A stretch of 64,000 bases of DNA from Rossellomorea sp036867415 (lineage in GTDB: Bacteria; Bacillota; Bacilli; Bacillales; Bacillaceae_B): positions 124,001 to 188,000 of the forward strand of contig NZ_JBAJHU010000005.1 of NCBI RefSeq assembly GCF_036867415.1, in the 5' to 3' direction. A program made the position numbers and the translations under genes. Shown here in pieces: positions 60,023 through 64,000 of the stretch; the first letter of the stretch is position 1; the number at the start of each line of letters is the position of its first letter. Below the pieces are notes generated by a model that did no database searches, had not been told where the DNA came from, and saw nothing but the letters and a program-made list of their open reading frames with translations.

Positions 60023-61039
60023 TTACCAGCCTCTCTCATACTGCTTCGGCGCTTGTATTTCTTGGTTCAGTTCTTTCGCGGCGCTGCGTGGCCAATATGG
60101 ATCTCTCAGCAGCTCTCTGCCGAGGAGGATCAGGTCGGCACGTTCATTTTGAAGGATCTCTTCTGCCTGAAGTCCGGAGGTGATGAGTCCCACGGCTCCT
60201 GTAGGGATGAGGGCATCTTTCTTGATGGTTTCAGCAAGTGTCACTTGATAACCGGGGTATACCGGTATTCGTGCAGGAACTACCGCTCCCGAACTTACGT
60301 CGATCAGATCGATCCCCTGTTCTTTCATCCATTGCGCGAATACAACATAATCTTCGACATTCAATCCGTCTTCACGATAGTCTTTTGCGGACACACGAAC
60401 GAGTAGCGGGCCATCCCATATTTCTTTTATCCCGTCGATCACTTCACGGAGGAAGCGGTATCGGTTTTCGGGAGATCCCCCGTATTCATCGGTTCTTGTG
60501 TTCGATAAAGGAGAGAGGAATTCATTGATGAGGTATCCATGAGCCCCGTGTATCTCAATGACATCGAATCCCGCTTTCTTGGCTCTTTCCGCACCTTTCA
60601 CGAATGCAGCGATGGTTTCTTTGATATCCTCGGAAGTCATTTCCAGAGGGGTTTTCATCTCATCGTTGAAAGGGATGGCGGAAGGAGCGATGATGTCGCC
60701 TTCCAATACGGCTTTTCTGCCGGCATGAGCCAGCTGTATGCCGGTTTTTGCCCCTTGTTCCTTGATCAAGTTTACTAACCCGCTCAGGCCTTCGATATGT
60801 TCGTCACTCCAGATACCCAGGTCCTGCGGGGAAATCCTGCCTTGCGGAGTGACCGCGGTTGCTTCTTGTATAATCAGTCCCGCACCGCCGACTGCTCTGC
60901 TTACATAATGCGTTCGGTGCCAGTTTTCTATTTTTCCATCTTCATTGTGTGAAGAATACATGCACATAGGTGCCATCACGATACGGTTCTTAAGTTCAAT
61001 ATTTTTTAGTGTATAAGATTCGAATAACTTTGTTTTCAA
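60023..61039 (-). CDS. namA: NADPH dehydrogenase NamA (Old Yellow Enzyme, YqjM)
   Basis: FMN-dependent ene reductase. 338 residues from TTG 61039, 8 nt after AAAGGAG; TTG 61042 is 5 nt away, and the frame extends to 61117 without a site. TIM barrel with the FMN-binding RIVMAPMCMYSSH (the redox-modulating Cys of the YqjM group), catalytic HAGRKA, EIHGAHGYLINEFLSPLSNTRTDEYGGS and C-terminal LLGRELLRDPYWPRSAA...QYERGW. Length equals B. subtilis NamA. It reduces alpha,beta-unsaturated carbonyls and nitro compounds in oxidative and xenobiotic stress. Confidence 0.96.
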   Translation of the reverse strand: MKTKLFESYTLKNIELKNRIVMAPMCMYSSHNEDGKIENWHRTHYVSRAVGGAGLIIQEATAVTPQGRISPQDLGIWSDEHIEGLSGLVNLIKEQGAKTGIQLAHAGRKAVLEGDIIAPSAIPFNDEMKTPLEMTSEDIKETIAAFVKGAERAKKAGFDVIEIHGAHGYLINEFLSPLSNTRTDEYGGSPENRYRFLREVIDGIKEIWDGPLLVRVSAKDYREDGLNVEDYVVFAQWMKEQGIDLIDVSSGAVVPARIPVYPGYQVTLAETIKKDALIPTGAVGLITSGLQAEEILQNERADLILLGRELLRDPYWPRSAAKELNQEIQAPKQYERGW

Positions 61040-61142
61040 CAAAAAATCTCCTTTCGGCCATTTGTTTCGTGTTCCTAAATAGTTACACTCCCTCATTATA
61101 GCAACCTCGATTGACACGTGAAAAGGAATCTGCCTATTCGGT

Positions 61143-61967
61143 TTATTTTACATGATTGAACGTTAATTCTTTTCCCATCTCTTCCGACCTCGCCTTGGCT
61201 GCATCAACACACTTTGAGAATGCCTCGCTGACTCCGGATTCTTCGAGGACAGTAATGCCTGCTTCTGTCGTTCCGCCAGGACTGGTCACATTCCTGCGCA
61301 GTATGCCTGCTTCCTTGCCTGAAGCTTCTAGCATTTTTGATGCACCTGAAATGGTCTGGATGATCAATGCCTTTGCAAGTTCTTGTTGCATTCCCAAGTC
61401 CACTGCCGCTTTCTCGAGCAGCTCTGCAACATAATAAATGTAAGCTGGACCGCTCCCCGACACGGCTGTGATTAAATCCATCTGTTCTTCCGGAACCTCC
61501 ACGGACAGACCGACCGAACGGAAGAATTTCAGCGTCCATTCTTTGTTTTGTTCCGAAAGAAATTCATTATATGTGACAGCTGTCGCTGACTTTCCAAGTG
61601 CAGCACTGGTATTCGGCATGGCTCTTGCGATGGCTCCGTTAAACGAGAGGGTTTCACTGATATGATTGATCGATATGCCGGCTAATACAGAAATGATGAG
61701 GGTTCCTGGGGACAGGAAGCTCTTTATCGCCGGTGCTGCCTCGTGGAAATCCTTTGGCTTCATGGCAAGGATGATCACATCGAGCTCCTCTGATGGGAGA
61801 CGGCTGCTTACCCCGTTCACACCAAAATGTCCAATTAGTTCTGTTAATCGCTGTTGATTGGACCGGTTTGTCACATACACGTCCTCTTTTTTCAAAACCT
61901 GTGCATTAATGGCACCGCTTAATAAGGCGTGTGCCATCGAGCCGGCTCCGATAAATAATGTTTTCAT
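61143..61967 (-). CDS. proI: Pyrroline-5-carboxylate reductase
   Basis: Reduces pyrroline-5-carboxylate to proline with NAD(P)H. 274 residues from ATG 61967 behind GAGGAGGG. A longer frame from 62009 would start inside the leader terminator and is rejected. N-terminal Rossmann motif FIGAGSMAHALLSGA, YVTNRSN cofactor loop, VILAMKPKDF, and the C-terminal dimer domain with AVSGSGPAYIYYV and VTSPGGTTEAG. A proline-type T-box in the leader shows it serves proline synthesis. Confidence 0.96.
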   Translation of the reverse strand: MKTLFIGAGSMAHALLSGAINAQVLKKEDVYVTNRSNQQRLTELIGHFGVNGVSSRLPSEELDVIILAMKPKDFHEAAPAIKSFLSPGTLIISVLAGISINHISETLSFNGAIARAMPNTSAALGKSATAVTYNEFLSEQNKEWTLKFFRSVGLSVEVPEEQMDLITAVSGSGPAYIYYVAELLEKAAVDLGMQQELAKALIIQTISGASKMLEASGKEAGILRRNVTSPGGTTEAGITVLEESGVSEAFSKCVDAAKARSEEMGKELTFNHVK

Positions 61968-61985
61968 TTTCACATACCCTCCTCG

Positions 61986-62243
61986 TAATAAAAATAAAGA
62001 CCCCTTCATCCATAAAGGACGAAAGGGTCATGCTTCCGTGGTACCACCTTGTTTTATCCATCCGGCAGAGCGGAATGAATACACTTGAATTCCATGTAAC
62101 GCTGGAAACGTTCTGTTTTAAGACGCTCTAAAGGCAGGTTCACGGACATAGAGGGCGACAGTGCTTTTCAGCCCATGAGCACCGATCTCTTACGCCATTT
62201 ATCCGTTACTATTCTTTATCATCGCTTTAACTTTATATTATAG
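61986..62243 (-). promoter_or_regulatory. Proline T-box riboswitch upstream of proI
   Basis: On the minus strand the leader contains the T-box core AAGGTGGTACCACGG (62050-62036) that binds the tRNA acceptor end. A Stem I region has an AGTAA-type 5' element near 62210 and GTGAA-CCT-GCC on its 3' side, so the specifier codon is CCU (62138-62136), proline. The T-box is followed by the terminator GACCCTTTC/GAAGGGGTC with a T-run (62029-61991). Uncharged proline tRNA would open the gene. Confidence 0.93.
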
Positions 62244-62246
62244 GTG

Positions 62247-62276
62247 ATTATCTTAAAAAAACAGCTTGTCTGTCAA
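62247..62276 (-). promoter_or_regulatory. Sigma-A promoter of the proI T-box transcript
   Basis: TTGACA (62276-62271), 18-nt spacing, GATAAT (62252-62247) on the minus strand, just before the T-box leader. Confidence 0.7.
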
Positions 62277-62398
62277 GGGTTTATTTCAGTATATTCAAAA
62301 GATATGAAAAATGACAAAGAAAGGATTAAAATGTACACTAAGAATGAAGGATCATTCATTTTTTTGGAAGATTCAATATACTGGAATGTGGTGGAACA

Positions 62399-63364
62399 AT
62401 GACAACAACTGGTTTTGTGAATAACATTGCTAAAATTACTCTTTCGACACCGTATGCGGTGGGAGATGTCAATGTATATTTGATAAAAGGGGATGTGCTG
62501 TCCCTGGTGGACGCCGGGCCGCTTACGGATATTGCCTGGACGCAGCTGACCGGTGCGCTTGACTCTTTAGGCTATTCAGCGGATGATATCGGGCAAATTG
62601 TCCTCACGCATCATCATCCCGACCACGCTGGAATGCTGCAGCGGTTTTCGGACTCTGTAAAAATTATCGGGCATAAATACAATCAGTACTGGATCAATAG
62701 AGATGAGCGTTTTCATCAGGAATATGATCGTTTTTTCTATCGATTGGGGCTGGAATCAGGACTTCCCGAAGCCTATCTTTCAGCAATCCCTAAATTTAAA
62801 AGCCCATTGAAATATATGGGAAACAGAAACTTGGATGAGGCTGTAAGAGAAGGGGATCCTTTACCGGGCATGCCCGGGTGGAAGATCATTGAAACATTGG
62901 GGCATGCCCAAAGCCACCTTTCCTTTTACAGAGAAAGTGACGGGGTGATGATAGCGGGAGATCATATCCTTGAGCATATCTCTCCCAATCCGATCATCGA
63001 GCCGCCTTTTGAGGGGGGGACAGAGCGTACCAAACCACTCCTTCAATACAATGATTCGTTGAAAAAGCTAATGAACATCCCCATATCTTATGTCTATACC
63101 GGTCATGGGAAAGAAGTCGCGGATGTTCATGGCCTGATTCCGAAGAGACTCGGGAAACAGGAGGAAAGAGCGGGTTCAGTCCTGGTGATGCTGCAGGATG
63201 GACAGCAAACGGTTTTTGAAATTTGCAAACGTTTATTTCCTTCCGTTTATCAAAAGGAGCTCGGACTTACCTTATCGGAAACGATCGGTCAACTGGATTA
63301 TCTTGAATCTGTCGGATCCATCCGGAAAGAAATTCAAGACAATGTTTACTACTACTATGCGTAA
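62399..63364 (+). CDS. yqjP: Metallo-beta-lactamase-fold hydrolase (YqjP)
   Basis: 321 residues. The N-terminal MBL domain has the metal motif VLTHHHPDHAGML (HxHxDH), ETLGHAQSHLSFY and the IAGDHIL Asp ligand. A C-terminal winged-helix-like DNA-binding or lid domain (about 240-321) follows. The ribosome site is weak (GGTGGAA). Related proteins are lactonases, glyoxalase II and hydrolases of unknown substrate, so no specific function is given. Divergent from proI. Confidence 0.88.
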   Translation: MTTTGFVNNIAKITLSTPYAVGDVNVYLIKGDVLSLVDAGPLTDIAWTQLTGALDSLGYSADDIGQIVLTHHHPDHAGMLQRFSDSVKIIGHKYNQYWINRDERFHQEYDRFFYRLGLESGLPEAYLSAIPKFKSPLKYMGNRNLDEAVREGDPLPGMPGWKIIETLGHAQSHLSFYRESDGVMIAGDHILEHISPNPIIEPPFEGGTERTKPLLQYNDSLKKLMNIPISYVYTGHGKEVADVHGLIPKRLGKQEERAGSVLVMLQDGQQTVFEICKRLFPSVYQKELGLTLSETIGQLDYLESVGSIRKEIQDNVYYYYA

Positions 63365-63379
63365 TCGGGGTGAATCGTT

Positions 63380-64000
63380 TTGAATCAAAGAGTCAAAGGG
63401 AAGAACATCATCATAACAGGAGCTTCCGGCGGAATCGGTGAACAAATGGCTTTGAAAGTGGCTGAAAACGGAGGGAATGTGGCTTTGATTGCCCGGCGTC
63501 TGCATTTGCTGGAAAACCTGAAACAAACAATCGAAGCCGACTATCAGACGACGGTTAAGATATATCAGCTGGATGTAGCTCAATACGACGAAATACCCGG
63601 TGTTTTCACCACGATCATGGATGACTTCGGAGAAGTGCACGGCTTAATCAATAATGCCGGCTTCGGGATATTCAAAGAAGCGCATGAAGCCCCTTTTTCA
63701 GTTGTGAAAGGGATGTTTGAAGTGAATGTCCTCGGACTGATTGCATGTACAGGGGAGCTTCTGCCTCATATGCGCAGGCAGGGCTTCGGACATATCATCA
63801 ATATAGCTTCTCAGGCGGGTAAATTTGCTACTCCTAAATCAAGTGCCTATTCAGCATCTAAACATGCGGTGCTCGGGTATACCAACAGCCTGCGGATGGA
63901 AGCATCGCGTTATGGGGTACAGGTGACTGCCGTCAATCCCGGACCGATCGCTACCGACTTTTTTTCGATTGCCGATGAGTCGGGAACATATGCGAAGAAT
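63380..64000 (+). CDS. yqjQ: Short-chain dehydrogenase/reductase (YqjQ), truncated at the right edge
   Basis: An open frame with no stop runs to the last base, 207 codons from TTG 63380 (6 nt after GGGGTGA). Cofactor motif IIITGASGGIGEQMA near residue 12; NNAG near 86; catalytic Ser in INIASQAGKFATPKSS and Tyr-x-x-x-Lys in YSASKHAV; VNPGPIATDF after it. A classical SDR using NAD(P). Substrate unknown. It follows yqjP after 15 nt, so probably an operon, as in B. subtilis yqjP-yqjQ. About 50 residues are missing. Confidence 0.9.
   Translation, partial: MNQRVKGKNIIITGASGGIGEQMALKVAENGGNVALIARRLHLLENLKQTIEADYQTTVKIYQLDVAQYDEIPGVFTTIMDDFGEVHGLINNAGFGIFKEAHEAPFSVVKGMFEVNVLGLIACTGELLPHMRRQGFGHIINIASQAGKFATPKSSAYSASKHAVLGYTNSLRMEASRYGVQVTAVNPGPIATDFFSIADESGTYAKN

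Noticed and set aside
61968..62009. N-terminal extension of proI (14 codons)
   Set aside because: The extra ATG lies in the T-box terminator hairpin; the ATG at 61967 has a strong ribosome site and matches the family start.
62355..62382. TTCATT-N16-TATACT promoter before yqjP
   Set aside because: The start site would fall about 10 nt before the ATG, leaving no room for a leader; the -35 is poor. Not listed as a feature.

Overview
The window is a contiguous, densely coded piece of a low-GC, endospore-forming Bacillaceae chromosome. Gene order follows the B. subtilis yqhP–yqjQ region closely: efp, spoIIIA, acc, nusB-folD-xse-ispA-dxs, recN-spoIVB-spo0A, bkd, then yqjA to yqjQ. It carries additions that B. 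subtilis 168 lacks, so a Bacillus relative outside the subtilis group fits best (inference). I see no phage, insertion sequence, CRISPR array, tRNA or rRNA.

Layout. 1–3.4 kb: yqhP (partial), yqhR, aroQ, yqhT, efp. 3.4–8.8 kb: the eight-gene spoIIIA operon behind a sigma-E-type promoter; spoIIIAD appears to start at AUU. 8.9–11.3 kb: accB, accC and an Asp23-family gene. 11.4–22 kb: nusB, folD, xseA, xseB, ispA, a long structured non-coding RNA, oapA, dxs, tlyA, argR/ahrC, recN. The RNA is OLE (Ornate, Large, Extremophilic) and the next gene is its membrane partner OapA. It has its own sigma-A-like promoter just after ispA. 22–24.5 kb: spoIVB and spo0A, each with recognisable sporulation control sites. 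24.6–36.2 kb: a GDPD-family gene, yqzF, and the branched-chain keto-acid pathway (bkdR, then ptb-bcd-buk-lpdV-bkdAA-bkdAB-bkdB) behind a textbook sigma-54 promoter. 36.7–41.1 kb: a 1452-residue secreted subtilase with a CodY box upstream. 41.3–46.3 kb: mutA-mutB-meaB (methylmalonyl-CoA mutase and its chaperone) under a sigma-A-like promoter with an overlapping dyad and a downstream cre. 46.5–52.3 kb: brxB, yqjA, an L,D-transpeptidase, a 31-codon prli42 gene, mce, an acyl-CoA carboxylase beta subunit, and an M20 peptidase. 52.7–64 kb: a CheW-domain gene, DNA polymerase IV, gndA, zwf, rnz, a histidine phosphatase, namA, proI behind a proline T-box, a metallo-beta-lactamase-fold gene, and a truncated SDR gene at the right edge.

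How the parts work together. bkd converts Val/Ile/Leu keto acids to branched acyl-CoAs. Ile and Val carbon can leave as propionyl-CoA and enter the TCA cycle through carboxylase beta, Mce and MutAB/MeaB, so about 25 kb is largely one catabolic route under BkdR/sigma-54 and probable CcpA and CodY control. gndA and zwf supply NADPH.

Most notable beyond the standard genes are: (1) the OLE RNA–OapA pair; (2) a family of ~125-bp palindromic repeats, three arrays or copies of which begin exactly at the stop codon of the preceding gene; (3) a 21-bp phased tandem repeat between gndA and zwf; and (4) the AUU start of spoIIIAD. All calls are by reading; no database search or folding program was run.
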